A stretch of DNA of 13,194 bases from CAYQVW01 sp964421245 (GTDB lineage: Bacteria; Margulisbacteria; WOR-1; XYC2-FULL-46-14). Positions 13,132 to 13,194 of this stretch are shown one piece after another. The stretch spans positions 1 to 13,194 of the forward strand of contig CAYQVW010000029.1 in NCBI GenBank assembly GCA_964421245.1. The letters run 5' to 3'. Numbering within the stretch: the stretch's first letter is position 1; each line of letters begins with the position of its first letter. The notes under the pieces are model-generated. The model was not told where the DNA came from and did not search any database. It worked only from the letters and a program-made list of their open reading frames with translations. Made by a program: the position numbers and the translations under genes.

Positions 13132-13146
13132 GTGAAAAGTTTCACC

Positions 13147-13194
13147 TTATTTCAAAGTGACGTGATTTTGATCAATCCACTGCCATGATGCCCC
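13147..13194 (-). CDS. possible C-terminal end of a gene entering from the right
   Basis: Reading leftward from the edge, a 15-codon open frame (GASWQWIDQNHVTLK) ends in TAA at 13147-13149. The composition looks protein-like, but other frames are also short and open, so this is tentative. It would end just before the intergenic repeat upstream of the 276-codon gene. Confidence 0.3.
   Translation of the reverse strand, partial: GASWQWIDQNHVTLK

Noticed and set aside
12174..13145. Integron cassette array with attC sites
   Set aside because: The repeats around the 276-codon gene have no recognisable attC core (RYYYAAC/GTTRRRY) arrangement, and no integrase is in view.

Overview
The window is A+T-rich bacterial DNA read with the standard bacterial code. 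It has compact intergenic gaps (none above 140 bases), a tRNA gene with an encoded CCA end, and a mix of well conserved housekeeping genes and genes I do not recognise. The content (GTP-type PEP carboxykinase, a DUF177-rpmF-plsX-fabH block, an MpsC/DUF2294 protein, many orphan genes) fits an uncultivated bacterium. A Margulisbacteria/WOR-1-like lineage is my guess, but nothing in the window proves the taxonomy.

Layout from left to right. Bases 139-2090 (+ strand) carry two orphan genes of 208 and 411 codons, each with its own promoter-like motif. Bases 2068-6277 (- strand) carry an apparent six-gene operon, in transcription order: a secreted OB-fold protein, YceD/DUF177, ribosomal protein L32 (rpmF), PlsX, FabH and an acyl-CoA dehydrogenase. 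This combines a ribosomal protein with the entry steps of fatty acid and phospholipid synthesis. Bases 6369-7501 (+) carry a purine nucleoside phosphorylase and tRNA-Glu(CTC). Bases 7461-13080 (-) carry, in transcription order, a 276-residue orphan, an MpsC/DUF2294 protein, GTP-dependent PEP carboxykinase, a 620-residue orphan ending in a sigma-factor region-2-like domain, and a basic 142-residue protein whose 3' end runs antisense into the tRNA gene. A gene tail may enter at the right edge.

The most striking signal is a motif found six times, each time just upstream of a gene: GAAATTT(T/A), 11 bases, then NNNGATA(T/A). The spacing is identical in every copy. It closely resembles the sigma-28 (FliA/SigD) promoter, TAAAGTTT-N11-GCCGATAA. 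It precedes the 208-, 411-, 142-, 620- and 276-codon orphans and the purine nucleoside phosphorylase. It is absent upstream of the housekeeping operon, PEPCK and the MpsC gene, which have sigma-70-like or weak signals. No flagellar gene is visible. One member of this apparent regulon, the 620-residue protein, itself ends in a domain resembling sigma region 2 with no region 4. I read this as a candidate non-flagellar sigma-28-type regulon made largely of proteins of unknown function.

Other structure: two of these promoters sit inside an identical 26-bp repeat with the ATG exactly at the predicted transcription start (leaderless mRNAs). A 50-bp palindromic element is cleanly inserted in one of two copies of an intergenic repeat. 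A terminator-like hairpin lies in the PEPCK leader. Two separate arrays have an 8-bp period, one of them inside a signal-peptide coding region, where loss or gain of a unit would shift the frame.
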